Counted from the first letter of the stretch, positions 54,226 through 63,425 are shown. The stretch: DNA of 64,000 nt from Thermodesulfobacteriota bacterium (GCA_035559815.1 DATMAT010000010.1:40854-104853), one strand, 5' to 3'. The notes: a model not told the origin generated them from the letters alone. A program made the numbers and translations.

Positions 54226-55002
54226 TCAACCTGGTAATTCTTCTTTTACAGGTTTGCTTTCCACTTTGTGCTCTTCTTCCTTCTTTTTCCCATTCACCAC
54301 TCGAGTAATATACACCTCCACATCGCCCTGGATTATCTCTTCCACCCGGGCGGCAAAGACGGGGTATGACTCTTCATGTTTTTTATAGCCATCATAAGAG
54401 GCGCTAAGCTGAAAGAATCTCCAGCCCCCAATCTTGAGTAACTCTACCGTGCGGCGATAGTGCCGCCACCTCTCCCCAAAATGGAAGAACTCCTCCACTG
54501 CTGGGCTGATTGCTACCACCAGTCCAAGTATTATAGACAAGTAGCGAAAAAGAGGCAGGTTAAAGGTCACAAATGCAGGTATAAGCACCCCGCCTATTAT
54601 AGTGGCAAGACGAAGTCGGTAATACCAGTCGCGGGTGCGGTCGGCTCTGCCCTCCATACACAACACCTGTTCGAGCCAGCGGGAGTGCACGAGGAGTTTT
54701 TCAAATCATCAAGGTCCAGCCGGTCGATCAGTTCGTCGAGGTCCTGCTTCAAATATTCTCGGTAAGAACTTTCTGTGGGCACTTTTTCACACCGCAAATG
54801 GACAAAGAAGCAACCTTTCAAACATAGGCTTTTGAATGATACCCCCAGCCTGCTCTTCGTCGGCTCGTATCGGGTCGAGCACCGCTTCCTTGATGCCCGG
54901 AGCGATGTGTTCTCTATAGACAGCGTCGAAGTCTATCATTAACCCGGCGGCATCGGGCTTCTTACCAAAGGGCATCAGGACAAAACAAAGCGGACGGTTC
55001 AT
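54226..55002 (-). pseudogene. TRAFs-binding-type (DUF4071) / DUF4231 gene, deleted and frameshifted
   Basis: Three collinear pieces on the minus strand. First (55002-54787) 'MNRPLCFVLMPFGKK...FDAVYREHIAPG', then 'ADEEQAGGIIQKPMFERLLL', the N-terminus of the TRAFs-binding/TPR protein type, ending abruptly at a TGA. Second, another frame 'SYREYLKQDLDELIDRLDLDDL' (about 54770-54705). Third, from about 54700 (ATG 54690), a DUF4231-like domain with two membrane helices ('LATIIGGVLIPAFVTF', 'LSIILGLVVAISPAVEEF'). The usual TPR middle is gone. At least one deletion and one frameshift (near the A5 run at about 54692) are required. Confidence 0.6.
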
Positions 55003-55106
55003 TGCTCTCCCCCCGAAAGAGGGCTGGTAAACGATAGTCCTCTAAGCAATAAGTCAAGAGTTGAGAATTCAGATTAACTCTTCTTTAATTCTTCATTCTT
55101 CACTTC

Positions 55107-55463
55107 TTATGGAGTGATTATATTACCGCCCTGCGGTTCGTCTGATTGCGCTTGGGATTGATTGATTTTTTCCTCAATTAGATTAAAAAGCCTGGTTTTA
55201 AAACCTTCGTCGTAGGCGCAGACTTCCGGGATTATATATCCGAGGAGAGCGATTTGTAGAAGGTGCTCGGTATTGGCTAGAAGATATTCTTCTGGATATT
55301 TAGCACCAAAGGAACGAGAAAGATTGGAGTAAATATATTGTCCAAGCTCGTTCGCTACATGAACGACACTCCTACCTTGGGATTGCCTTCGTGCAGATAC
55401 TCCCATATTGAAAGCCATTGCCACCGAGTCCATTGCCGAGCCTTTCTGTTCTTGGCCTTCCAT
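55107..55463 (-). CDS. hypothetical protein
   Basis: A 118-residue soluble protein, mostly helical ('VHVANELGQYIYSNLSRSF', 'HLLQIALLGYIIPEVC'), with AGGAGGT upstream of ATG 55463. It lies just upstream of the broken TRAFs-binding/DUF4231 gene on the same strand and may have been its partner. Family not recognised. Confidence 0.5.
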   Translation of the reverse strand: MEGQEQKGSAMDSVAMAFNMGVSARRQSQGRSVVHVANELGQYIYSNLSRSFGAKYPEEYLLANTEHLLQIALLGYIIPEVCAYDEGFKTRLFNLIEEKINQSQAQSDEPQGGNIITP

Positions 55464-56035
55464 ATTTTTTACCTCCTAATCAACAACCTGCAGTAAGCTG
55501 CAGGGTATGGTCTTAGAATAATAGCGTCTCATTTGTCATTGCGAGGAGTCCTTCGATTTCACTCAGGATAGACTCCGCGACGAGGCAATCCGTTAGATCC
55601 TTCGCTGCTCCTTCACTTCCGCTCAGGACATGGCTCAGAATGACACGCGGTGTCAGATTCCTTCACGGAGTTTACACTGAACACTTCGATTCTCTCAGTG
55701 CAGGCTCCGTGAATGTATTCGCAATGACAATATAGTGGTAACCCTGTGGCAAACCACAGGGAATTCCCAACTAAAGAGTTATTTTAACAGTTAACCAAGT
55801 AGATATACAAGTGTAGGCGATTATCTTTTACCATTTGAATATCCGTCACGAAAACCTTATTTGATTTACAAATGGATTAGTGTAAAAGTATTTTATGCTG
55901 ACCCGGGTTCGATATAACTAAACCAACTCTTATGAATTTTTTTTCCCTACTTAAAGGGAGGAAATAAAAATCAGTTGACCCTCTGCCCATTAATGTTATT
56001 TCGAGCCCGGACCGAGAATAGATAGGAGGGAAACA
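55464..56035. repeat. 570-bp intergenic region with repeat B
   Basis: Positions about 55534-55735 hold repeat B ('GTCATTGCGAGGAGTCCTTC ... CGCAATGACA') with several nested TTCACTCAGG/GGCTCAGAAT arms. The rest is AT-rich and probably carries the promoter of the ThDP enzyme gene. A CCACAGGG/CCCTGTGG hairpin lies near 55743-55765. No gene is supported. Confidence 0.6.
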
Positions 56036-57727
56036 ATGTCCAAAGTTCACGGTGGATGGCTAGTAGTGAAAACCTTGCATGAGCTAGGGGTGCGGGAGAT
56101 ATTCTCCCTTAGCGGGGGCCATATAAACCCCATTTATGATGCCTGTGTGGATTTCGGCATAAGGCTCATAGACTTCCATCACGAGCAGGGGGCATCCATG
56201 GCCGCCGACGCTTATGGAAGGGTGAAGAGGCAACCGGGAATATGCCTGGTCACGGCAGGTCCGGGATTTACCAATACCCTTACCGGAATAGCCGGGGCAT
56301 ATCTCTCCAATTCCCCGTGCCTCCTTCTTTCCGGGAAATCGGGGATTGAGGAGAATGACCGGCTTCCTCTACAGGATATCGACCAGCAGGCGGTCATCAC
56401 ACCGATTACCAAATGGGCCAGGACCATTTTTGACCCGAAGCGGATCCCCGAATATGTGTCTACCGCTTACAAGAAGGCTATCTCCGGAAGGCCCGGTCCG
56501 GTCTATCTGGGAATGCCCTACGAGGTTCTGTATGCGAATTTAGAAGAAGGAAAAGTGGAACGATACAACACGGAAATCCCCTCCTACAAAGTGGAGGCAG
56601 CGAGAGAAGCTGTTGCACGTGCCGTCGAAATGCTTAAATCCGCCCGCCGTCCGGTGGTCATTGCCGGAAGCGGCGCCTGGTACTCCGGGGCAGATGAAGA
56701 ACTCAAGAAATTTATAGACCGGGTCGGGGTCCCCACCTTCACCCTGAACTTTGGAAGGGGAATTTTATCGGATGACCACCCGATGTGCTTTGGTGCAGCA
56801 AGCCCATCTGCCCCGGTGGGCTTTAAGAAAATAACCTCCGAGGCGGACCTGATCCTGCTCCTGGGCATCAGGCTAAGCCTATACATCGGATTCGGCCGGA
56901 CCTTTAACCCCGATGCAAAGGTTATTCAGGTGGACATCGACCCCGGAGAGATAGGGAGAAACAGGCCGGCAGATCTGGGGATAATTGGCGACGTGGGTAA
57001 GGTGCTCTTCCAGCTTTCCGAATATCTGGAGAGGCATTCCATTAACCTCGATTATAAACCCTGGGCAGAACTGGCTCAAAAGTGGCGTGAAGAGGAATGG
57101 CAGAAAGCCGAAGAGATCAGGAATTCCAACAAAACCCCCATTCACGCCCTCAGGGTAATCAAGGAGGTGGAGCAGGTTTTGGGCGGGGACGGCATGCTGG
57201 TAATCGACGGCGGAGATACTCAGGTCTGGACAGACACTACCTATCACGTAGCCAAACCGGGGCATTACGTTAAAGGAGGCCCACTTGGATGTATGGGAGT
57301 AGGAGTACCCTTTGCTATCGGGACGAAGGTGGCTTACCCGGATAGGCAGGTAGCGCTCATAAGCGGCGACGGTGCGATAGGGATGAACTTCATGGAGCTT
57401 GAGACGGCCATAAGGCACAAGATTCCCTTCGTCACAATAGTATGCAACGACCAGTCCTGGGGAATGACCAAGCATCAGCTCTGGCTAACCTACGGAAGGG
57501 AACGCCAGACGGTGGGAGTGGACCTTCCTTTTACCCCCTTTCATGAACTGGTTAAGGTGTTGGGGGGATACGGGGAACTGGTGACTGACCCAAAAGAGAT
57601 ACGCGGAGCGCTCTTGCGTGCTTTTTCCTCGGGGGTGCCAGCATTGATAAACATCCCCACCGACCCGGAAGCGATAAGCCCGGCCACCTATGCCCTGACC
57701 CAGATGATGCTGCCGAAGGAGAAATAG
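56036..57727 (+). CDS. thiamine-diphosphate-dependent enzyme, acetolactate-synthase-like
   Basis: A 563-residue three-domain ThDP enzyme. The catalytic Glu lies in 'DFHHEQGASMAADAYGR', the middle FAD/DHS-like domain has 'RPVVIAGSGAWYSGA', and the ThDP-Mg site is 'ISGDGAIGMNFMELETA ... CNDQSWG' (GDG-N motif). AGGAGGGAAAC precedes the ATG. The fold fits acetolactate synthase, 2-hydroxyacyl-CoA lyase, benzaldehyde lyase or related decarboxylases. No ilvN regulatory subunit or other ilv gene is adjacent, so biosynthetic IlvB is unlikely. Substrate open. Confidence 0.8.
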   Translation: MSKVHGGWLVVKTLHELGVREIFSLSGGHINPIYDACVDFGIRLIDFHHEQGASMAADAYGRVKRQPGICLVTAGPGFTNTLTGIAGAYLSNSPCLLLSGKSGIEENDRLPLQDIDQQAVITPITKWARTIFDPKRIPEYVSTAYKKAISGRPGPVYLGMPYEVLYANLEEGKVERYNTEIPSYKVEAAREAVARAVEMLKSARRPVVIAGSGAWYSGADEELKKFIDRVGVPTFTLNFGRGILSDDHPMCFGAASPSAPVGFKKITSEADLILLLGIRLSLYIGFGRTFNPDAKVIQVDIDPGEIGRNRPADLGIIGDVGKVLFQLSEYLERHSINLDYKPWAELAQKWREEEWQKAEEIRNSNKTPIHALRVIKEVEQVLGGDGMLVIDGGDTQVWTDTTYHVAKPGHYVKGGPLGCMGVGVPFAIGTKVAYPDRQVALISGDGAIGMNFMELETAIRHKIPFVTIVCNDQSWGMTKHQLWLTYGRERQTVGVDLPFTPFHELVKVLGGYGELVTDPKEIRGALLRAFSSGVPALINIPTDPEAISPATYALTQMMLPKEK

Positions 57728-57730
57728 GGT

Positions 57731-57896
57731 AGTTAACCACAACGGCACCAAGACACTAAGTTAGAATACAGAATCCAGCACCCTGTAGTCAGAAGAAAGA
57801 CGATCTTCATCGATTTATTCTGGCTTCTGAATTCTGACTCCTGGCTTCCAAATTTGTATCCATTATCTTTCTTTGTGTCGTCGTGGTTCCGTAATT
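57731..57896. repeat. composite repeat: F copy 2 inside GTGTCGTCGTGGTT-type arms
   Basis: AACCACAACGGCACCAAGAC (57734 on) and GTGTCGTCGTGGTTCC (about 57876-57892) form imperfect outer arms. Repeat F copy 2 (57762-57850) lies inside, in opposite orientation to the copy at 42186. The element fills the gap between two convergent genes. Confidence 0.6.
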
Positions 57897-57903
57897 CAAC
57901 CAA

Positions 57904-59697
57904 TCACGTTTTAAGCACTGCCAAAAACGCCTCCTGGGGAATCTCGATTTTGCCTATTTGCTTGAGGCGCTTTTTCCCCTCCTTCTGTTTCTCCAGGAGC
58001 TTTCTTTTTCTGGTCACGTCGCCTCCATAGCACTTTGCGGTGACGTCTTTTCTCACCGCTTTCACCGTCTCCCGCGCAATCACCCTGTTTCCTATGGCCG
58101 CCTGAAGCGCCACTTCAAAAAGCTGTCTCGGTATCAGTCTCCTAAGCTTCTCCACAAGCTCCTTTCCTCTTTCGTAGGCCTTCTCCTTGTGTACGATTAT
58201 GGAAAGCGCATCCACCGGCTCACCGTTAATAAGCACATCGAGCTTTACCAGCTCCGACTCTTTATAGCCGATAAGCTCATAATCCATGGAGGCGTAGCCG
58301 CGGGTAACCGATTTAAGCTTGTCGAAGAAATCGAAGATTATCTCGGAGAGAGGAAGCTCGTACTCCACTATGACCCGGTCCTGGGTCAGGTATTTCAAAT
58401 TCTTCTGAACCCCGCGCCTCTTCTCGCAGAGGTCGAATATGGCACCCAGGTGGGCACTAGGCGTGTGTATCATCACCAGCACATAGGGCTCTTCCATTAT
58501 TTCTATCTTGTCAGCAGAAGGGAGCTTGCTCGGGTTATCCACTAAACTCACCTCTCTCTTTGTATCGGTAACCCGGTAAACAACCGTGGGCGCAGTAGAA
58601 ATAAGCTCAAGTTCGAATTCCCTCTCCAGCCTCTCTCTAACAATCTCCATATGGAGAAGCCCCAGGAATCCGCAGCGAAATCCGAACCCGAGTGCAAGGG
58701 AAGTTTCAGGCTCGTACACAAAGGCTGAATCGTTTAACCTGAGCTTTTCGAGAGCATCGCGGAGCTTGTCATAATCCCCGGGGTCGATGGGGTAAAGACC
58801 GCTAAAAACCATCGGTTTCATCACCCGGAATCCGGAAAGGGGTTTATCTGTCGGCCTCGCCGCGTCGGTAATGGTATCTCCCACCTTTGCTTCGCTTATC
58901 TCCTTTATTGACGCCGTGACGAATCCGACCTCTCCTGTAGAAATCTCTCCTACCTCGATGGCTCTCGGAGAAAAAACACCGAGCTTTTTTACCTCATAGG
59001 TTTTGCCCGTGGACATCAGTTGAATTCTCATTCCCAGTTTGATCTTTCCTTCGAAGACCCGAACGAGCATTACTACGCCCTGATAGGAGTCAAACCAGCT
59101 ATCGAAGATTAGGGCTTTTAAAGGAGCTTCGGCTTCCCCCTTTGGGGGCGGGATTTTCTTTACTACCGCTTCTAGTATTTCCTTCGTTCCAATTCCCTCT
59201 TTTGCACTGGCCAAGACGGCATCTTCGGCGCTTATCCCGATTATCTCCTCGATCTCACTCTTTACCCTGTCCGGCTCGGCCGCAGGAAGGTCGATCTTGT
59301 TTATGACCGGAACAAGCTCCAGTCCGGAATCGGCAGCGAGAAAGGCGTGTGCCACCGTCTGAGCCTCGACCCCCTGTGAAGCATCCACCACCAGGAGGGC
59401 GCCCTCACAGGCCTGAAGGCTCCTAGAAACCTCGTAGCTGAAATCAACATGGCCGGGGGTGTCGATCAGGTTAAATTCATAGGTAATTCCATCCTCTGCT
59501 TTGTAGTTGATCCTCACCGCCTGGGCTTTGATGGTAATTCCACGCTCTCTTTCTAAGTCCATCTGGTCGAGAAATTGCTCGGTCATCTCTCGCTCGGTCA
59601 CCGTCCCGGTGAATTCTAGGATCCTGTCGGCAAGGGTGGATTTGCCATGGTCCACATGGGCAATTATGGAGAAATTCCTAATATATCTGGTTTCCAT
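57904..59697 (-). CDS. lepA: elongation factor 4 (LepA), translational GTPase
   Basis: A 597-residue GTPase from ATG 59697; TTG 59718 is a possible longer start. G1 '[13 protein letters not shown]', G2 '[10 protein letters not shown]', G3 'DTPGHVDF', G4 'NKIDLPAA' and G5 'SAKEGIG' are followed by domains II, III and V and the LepA-specific C-terminal domain ('[20 protein letters not shown]'). EF4 acts on ribosomes to aid initiation or back-translocation under stress. No lepB follows. Confidence 0.95.
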   Translation of the reverse strand: METRYIRNFSIIAHVDHGKSTLADRILEFTGTVTEREMTEQFLDQMDLERERGITIKAQAVRINYKAEDGITYEFNLIDTPGHVDFSYEVSRSLQACEGALLVVDASQGVEAQTVAHAFLAADSGLELVPVINKIDLPAAEPDRVKSEIEEIIGISAEDAVLASAKEGIGTKEILEAVVKKIPPPKGEAEAPLKALIFDSWFDSYQGVVMLVRVFEGKIKLGMRIQLMSTGKTYEVKKLGVFSPRAIEVGEISTGEVGFVTASIKEISEAKVGDTITDAARPTDKPLSGFRVMKPMVFSGLYPIDPGDYDKLRDALEKLRLNDSAFVYEPETSLALGFGFRCGFLGLLHMEIVRERLEREFELELISTAPTVVYRVTDTKREVSLVDNPSKLPSADKIEIMEEPYVLVMIHTPSAHLGAIFDLCEKRRGVQKNLKYLTQDRVIVEYELPLSEIIFDFFDKLKSVTRGYASMDYELIGYKESELVKLDVLINGEPVDALSIIVHKEKAYERGKELVEKLRRLIPRQLFEVALQAAIGNRVIARETVKAVRKDVTAKCYGGDVTRKRKLLEKQKEGKKRLKQIGKIEIPQEAFLAVLKT

Positions 59698-59891
59698 ATT
59701 GGATTGCGTAAGCCGCAAGAAAACTAACGAAGGTATTATATAGGAAAAGGAGTGTTAGGCAAATTGAGGAGGTTTCCTAAATTTCATTGCCGTTTACCAT
59801 GCTTAGCCAACGAGTCTTGCTCGTGGGCTGACGAGCGCTTACTTAATTAATAAAAACTGCTTGTTGAGAAAGGAGTTCTCGTTGAGAGATA

Positions 59892-60539
59892 ATGGTGCTA
59901 ATAGAGTTTAGGAAATACACTATGATGTTATTAAATACTCATCTAGAAATTATCGAAAATTCGGTCAAAAGAGTTTGGGAAAAACTACAGAATTGTTCAT
60001 ATTATTTCATTACTGAATCGGATTTTCAATTCGAACTCATGCGATGCATATCTGAAGAACTCGAAAGTTCCAAACTGCTCAGCCCCACCGAATACAATTT
60101 CTCCTGGAGCGGGAAAAGCATAAGGCCAAAGTTAAGCGTAATTCTCCACTCTGAATATCCTCGCACTAAAAAATCCGCCGACAGATTTAATATTGTTTTG
60201 CTTGACGACTCCTCGATGAAAAATGATGCCTACCACTGGAACGAAAAGATAATCTCAGTAGCAATACAATTAAAATACGGTTGGGGATTGAATAAGGCAA
60301 TGAAAGATGGATTCCTTGCAGATATTAATAAACTTCGAGATCAAATTTCAAGTAAAAGAATTCATTATGGTATTGCTATCTTATTAGCCACGGAAGATAT
60401 TTCCAAAGAAAAATTAAAACAAATATCAGAACAAGTCGAAGAAACTAAATCGGACAAAATAAAAACTTATATTATTACTCCATCAGGAATAATTCCCCCT
60501 CTCACCACCATATCCCCGGAATATTTGATGAATAACTAG
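59892..60539 (+). CDS. hypothetical protein, possibly PD-(D/E)XK nuclease-like
   Basis: A 215-residue AT-rich gene; a later ATG (59922, 'MMLLNTH') could be the start. A Glu-containing helix 'DFQFELMRCISEEL', an Asp strand 'RFNIVLLDDSS' and 'ISVAIQLKYGWG' (Q-x-K) follow in the order of a PD-(D/E)XK nuclease core, then 'LADINKLRDQIS' and 'YGIAILLAT'. This is a pattern guess, not a family match. It lies beside toxin-antitoxin genes in a mobile-looking stretch and has no methylase partner. Confidence 0.45.
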   Translation: MVLIEFRKYTMMLLNTHLEIIENSVKRVWEKLQNCSYYFITESDFQFELMRCISEELESSKLLSPTEYNFSWSGKSIRPKLSVILHSEYPRTKKSADRFNIVLLDDSSMKNDAYHWNEKIISVAIQLKYGWGLNKAMKDGFLADINKLRDQISSKRIHYGIAILLATEDISKEKLKQISEQVEETKSDKIKTYIITPSGIIPPLTTISPEYLMNN

Positions 60540-60653
60540 GGCACTTACCATCACCAGTGATACAATGATTTAAAATCTTCTATCCATCCAGGAAGATTTC
60601 CGGCATAAACAAACCTGAGTCCCGCTTCATAACCGATTTATATCTATAGAGCT
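60537..60653 (-). pseudogene. amrS 3' remnant with internal deletion
   Basis: The minus strand reads 'IGYEAGLRFVYAGNLPG' then a rearranged tail. The intact amrS at 62343-63425 reads 'IGYEAGLKFVYAGNLPG' followed by about 18 residues and 'YGYKILDYCITKDGKCP'. The remnant DNA jumps from the 'NLPG' codons directly to the 'ILDYCITKDGKCP' codons (GATAGAAGATTTTAAATC against GATATAAGATTTTGGATT). It is a diverged, partly deleted second copy. Confidence 0.75.
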
Positions 60654-60779
60654 TGAGCCATAATCTGGTTTGAAAAAAGAAAATAATAGACTAGTACGGC
60701 TTTGATTTCCCAGCGGCACAGGATAATATAAGTCAACCTTTTTGAGCCGGAAGTGCACTTTTAACCATACTTAGGTAGC

Positions 60780-61091
60780 ATGAACTTAAGTAAACTAAGA
60801 AAATGTATCAAATCTGGGAAATATGAGTGGAGACAACACACAATTAATCGTATTATTGAACGTGGTATTACTAGAGAGGAAGTGATAAAAGTTATAATGG
60901 ATGGGGAGATTATCGAAGATTATCCAGAAGATAAACCATTTCCCAGTTGCCTTCTACTCAGTTTGACGAAGGGTAAACCGCTTCATGTAGTTGTCAGTCT
61001 TGATGAGAAAGAAAATACGGCATATATTATTACAGTCTATGAACCGATTTTAGATAAGTTTGAATCCGATTATAAAACTAGGAGAAAATAA
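60780..61091 (+). CDS. DUF4258 family protein, probable toxin of a TA pair
   Basis: A 103-residue protein with the DUF4258 pattern: 'RQHTINRIIERGITREEVIKVI' (partial: H..NR..ERGI..EEV), 'GEIIEDYPEDKPFPSCLLL' and 'PLHVVVSLDEKENTAYIITVYEP'. Such RelE/BrnT-like small proteins are often paired with YgiT/MqsA-type zinc-finger antitoxins, and one follows directly (1-nt gap, AGGAG overlapping this gene's end). It probably acts as an mRNA interferase-like toxin. Confidence 0.75.
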   Translation: MNLSKLRKCIKSGKYEWRQHTINRIIERGITREEVIKVIMDGEIIEDYPEDKPFPSCLLLSLTKGKPLHVVVSLDEKENTAYIITVYEPILDKFESDYKTRRK

Positions 61092-61092
61092 G

Positions 61093-61323
61093 ATGGGGCA
61101 GTGCCCGCTTTGTGGAGGGAATAAGGAAAAAGGACTTACTACCTTTACTGTAGACTTAGGATTTGGCCTCCTAATTGTGAGAGGTGTACCCGCCAATATT
61201 TGCTCTCAATGCGGAGAAAAGTGGATTCCCTCAGATGTAGCTGAAAGGCTAGAAAAGATTGCTGAGGATGTGAGAAAGAAAAAACCTGAGCTCGAAATTG
61301 TGAGTTTTGAAGAAGCCGCCTAA
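61093..61323 (+). CDS. YgiT/MqsA-type zinc-finger antitoxin-like protein
   Basis: A 76-residue protein from ATG 61093 with two CxxC knuckles, 'CPLCGGNK' and 'CSQCGEKWI', a strand 'LLIVRGVPANI' and a C-terminal helix. This is the N-terminal domain of MqsA/YgiT antitoxins, which binds the toxin; the helix-turn-helix half is absent, as is common in DUF4258 partners. Confidence 0.75.
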   Translation: MGQCPLCGGNKEKGLTTFTVDLGFGLLIVRGVPANICSQCGEKWIPSDVAERLEKIAEDVRKKKPELEIVSFEEAA

Positions 61324-61335
61324 AACGTTGTTTTC

Positions 61336-61364
61336 GCAGTTTTTACATATCCGGGAAGGTTTCC
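61336..61364 (-). pseudogene. second short amrS-derived fragment
   Basis: GCAGTTTTTACATATCCGGG (continuing AAGGTTTCC) matches the amrS segment at 62475-62504 (GTAGTTTCTTACGTATCCGG, continuing GAAGGTTTCC) with about 4 differences. This covers the 'GNLPGYVRNY' codons, the part deleted from the remnant at 60537-60653. It sits directly after the TA pair. Confidence 0.55.
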
Positions 61365-61368
61365 ACCT

Positions 61369-61770
61369 TCACCTTAACCATTCAATTTTTATCCTTTTCT
61401 CGACCTTCTTGAAATCGGTGTCACCGGTAACAAGAATTGCTTTTTCCTTCTCGGTCAGTGCAGCGGCAAAGGCATCGGCATAGGATACAGGGTAAAGTGC
61501 TTTAAGGTGTGCAGCACTCATGACTAGCTTTTCTTCCACGGGTGCGACTATATTTATGGGAAGAAGCCTCAACAATTGCTCAGCTCTTTTTGCCTCTTCA
61601 ATACCCCTCGTCTTTGCGTAAGTATAGAAAACCTCTCCAAAGTTAACTATGCCCAGGATCAGGTTGACTTCTTTGTTTCGTGCTTTGCGAATCAAAGCAT
61701 CAACTCTAAGATGACCGCTTTCTTCTTGGAGCCATGCGAGTACCGCCCATGCGTCGAGCAAGTATTTCAT
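61369..61770 (-). CDS. vapC: PIN-domain toxin, VapC family
   Basis: A 133-residue PIN nuclease with acidic residues in 'YLLDAWAVLAWLQEE', 'NFGEVFYTYAK', 'SYADAFAAALTEKE' and 'LVTGDTDFKKV', the four-acid Mg2+ site. VapC toxins cleave initiator tRNA or rRNA. GGAGATAGAAGAGG precedes the ATG. It overlaps the antitoxin gene by 65 nt, an unusually deep overlap. Confidence 0.88.
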   Translation of the reverse strand: MKYLLDAWAVLAWLQEESGHLRVDALIRKARNKEVNLILGIVNFGEVFYTYAKTRGIEEAKRAEQLLRLLPINIVAPVEEKLVMSAAHLKALYPVSYADAFAAALTEKEKAILVTGDTDFKKVEKRIKIEWLR

Positions 61771-61993
61771 CCTCTTCTATCTCCTTTCTATGTTCCTCTT
61801 CCAACTCTTGTAGGGCGTTTGTGCCCTTGAGAATCCCATGCAATTCCTCGACGGGGTCTTTGATAACCGTCACCTCAAGGCGTTTATCGTCTATCTGCCT
61901 AAATTCAAGAAAGACGCCCGCTTTGATTTTCATTTTTTCTCTTATCTCATTTGGAATTACAACTTGCCCCTTTGACGAAACCTTTACTATCAT
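61706..61993 (-). CDS. vapB: AbrB/MazE-type antitoxin (VapB)
   Basis: A 95-residue protein with an N-terminal swapped-hairpin AbrB DNA-binding domain ('VKVSSKGQVVIPNEIREKMKI') and an acidic helical tail that would block the VapC active site. GGAGGGAG lies 4 nt before the ATG. It precedes and overlaps vapC and probably autoregulates the pair. The last ~15 residues are basic ('RMAPRRKRSS') and come from the overlap. Confidence 0.85.
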   Translation of the reverse strand: MIVKVSSKGQVVIPNEIREKMKIKAGVFLEFRQIDDKRLEVTVIKDPVEELHGILKGTNALQELEEEHRKEIEEDEILARRMGGTRMAPRRKRSS

Positions 61994-62342
61994 CTTACTC
62001 CCTCCGTATAGTCTTACTACTAAGCATAGGTAAGACGAATGAGGTAGTCAAATAGGTATATTCCGCATATTTTTGGATAGCAAAGAGCTAAGACAAAACT
62101 ATTATTATTAGATCAAGAATGGTTTGAAAACACTGCTGTGCAAAATAACTTCTTTAGATTTTATTTCCTCTCTCTCCTCATTCTATATGGCGTTCGTGGT
62201 GAGCCTGTCGAACCATGAACGCCCTTACGGGTTTCCCTCCGTTCTCCTCTCCCAGAAGTGAGAGAAATGGAAAATCCTTACGGGCTGTCATTGCCGGCGA
62301 AGTGAAGCAATCCATTATTTTAGACAGGTTTGGAAGGATAAT
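61994..62342. repeat. 350-bp intergenic region with CGTTCGTGGTGAGCCTGTCG-type repeat and repeat B
   Basis: GGCGTTCGTGG (about 62190) and CCATGAACGCC (about 62212) form a hairpin with 'TGAGCCTGTCGAA' between. Repeat B follows at about 62284-62335 ('GCTGTCATTGCCGGCGAAGT ... TTTTAGACAGGTTTGG'), also seen at about 12660-12710. No gene is supported. Confidence 0.6.
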
Positions 62343-63425
62343 TCACCACCAAATCCCGGGAATAGCGTAGGAACAATTGGGGCATTTCCCATCTTTAGTA
62401 ATACAATAATCCAAAATCTTATATCCGTATCTCTCAACTAACAGTTTATGACAGTTTGGGCAGTAGGTGTTCTCGTAGTTTCTTACGTATCCGGGAAGGT
62501 TTCCTGCGTAAACAAATTTCAGCCCTGCTTCATAACCGATTTCTGCGGCGCGGATTAAGGTCTCAGGCGATGTATTATCCGGGTCGGTCATCTTGTAATC
62601 CTTATGAAACGCGGTGACATGCCAGGGAATATCCGGTGATATATCTTCGAGGAATTTTGCTGCGGATTTCAATTCTTCATCCGAGTCGTTGAATCCGGGT
62701 ACAATCAACGTAACAATCTCCACCCAGAATCCCATCTCCACCAGCCGGGGAATGGTTTCAAGAACAGTGCCAAGAAGCCCGCCCAGCTTTCTATAGTTTT
62801 TATCCTGCATGGATTTTAGGTCCACTTTGTAGCAATCTGTAATCGGTCTTAGATATTTTAGAACCTCCGGGGTTGCATTTCCGTTTGAGATAAAGGCGGT
62901 TTTAAATCCCTGCTCTCTCGCCAGTCTAAAAACATCCGCAGCCCATTCCGCAGTAATAAGCGGTTCGTTGTAGGAGCTTCCGACCATACTCGCTCCATAT
63001 CTTTTAGCAATACGAACCATCTGCCCTGCCGTAACAGCCATCGGGTCTATTCCCGCCGAAGAGTCCCGAAGGGCCTGGGAGGTAAGCCAGTTCTGACAAT
63101 AGGCACAGTGATAATCACAGCCAAGCATACCAAAGGTTAGCGTTGATGAACCGGGAAGGACGTGGAAGAATGGTTTCTTCTCCGTAGGGTCGCACTGTAG
63201 TGCGGCCACGTACCCTTTTGGGACAAATAGTTTTCCATTCTTGTTGTATCTTACTTTGCATATTCCCCTTAAGCCGTCTCGTATCAAGCACCTGTGGCCG
63301 CAGGCGTAGCAGAGAACCTTGTTATCTTCTAATCTTTGATAAAGCTCGCCCTCTTGAGAGTGCTCATCCAATATTTCGGCAAGAGATGGCCTTGCCAGCG
63401 TCTTTAGTTCTTTCTTTACTTCCAT
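62343..63425 (-). CDS. amrS: AmmeMemoRadiSam-system radical SAM enzyme
   Basis: A 360-residue PflA-like radical SAM protein. An N-terminal zinc-like 'CYACGHRCLIRDGLRGICKVR', the cluster motif 'CDYHCAYCQNW' (CxxxCxxC), 'SYNEPLI' and 'NGNATPEVL' are typical of AmrS. The C-terminus has a rubredoxin-like zinc ribbon 'CPNCHKLLVERYGYKILD', 'CPNCSYAIPGIWW'. AmrS works with MEMO and AMMECR1 proteins in an unknown radical modification; neither partner is nearby here. Two degenerate copies of its 3' region lie 1-1.8 kb downstream. Confidence 0.88.
   Translation of the reverse strand: MEVKKELKTLARPSLAEILDEHSQEGELYQRLEDNKVLCYACGHRCLIRDGLRGICKVRYNKNGKLFVPKGYVAALQCDPTEKKPFFHVLPGSSTLTFGMLGCDYHCAYCQNWLTSQALRDSSAGIDPMAVTAGQMVRIAKRYGASMVGSSYNEPLITAEWAADVFRLAREQGFKTAFISNGNATPEVLKYLRPITDCYKVDLKSMQDKNYRKLGGLLGTVLETIPRLVEMGFWVEIVTLIVPGFNDSDEELKSAAKFLEDISPDIPWHVTAFHKDYKMTDPDNTSPETLIRAAEIGYEAGLKFVYAGNLPGYVRNYENTYCPNCHKLLVERYGYKILDYCITKDGKCPNCSYAIPGIWW

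Noticed and set aside
55895..55925. tRNA-like GGGTTCGAT sequence
   Set aside because: No acceptor stem, anticodon arm or matching D-arm is found around it.
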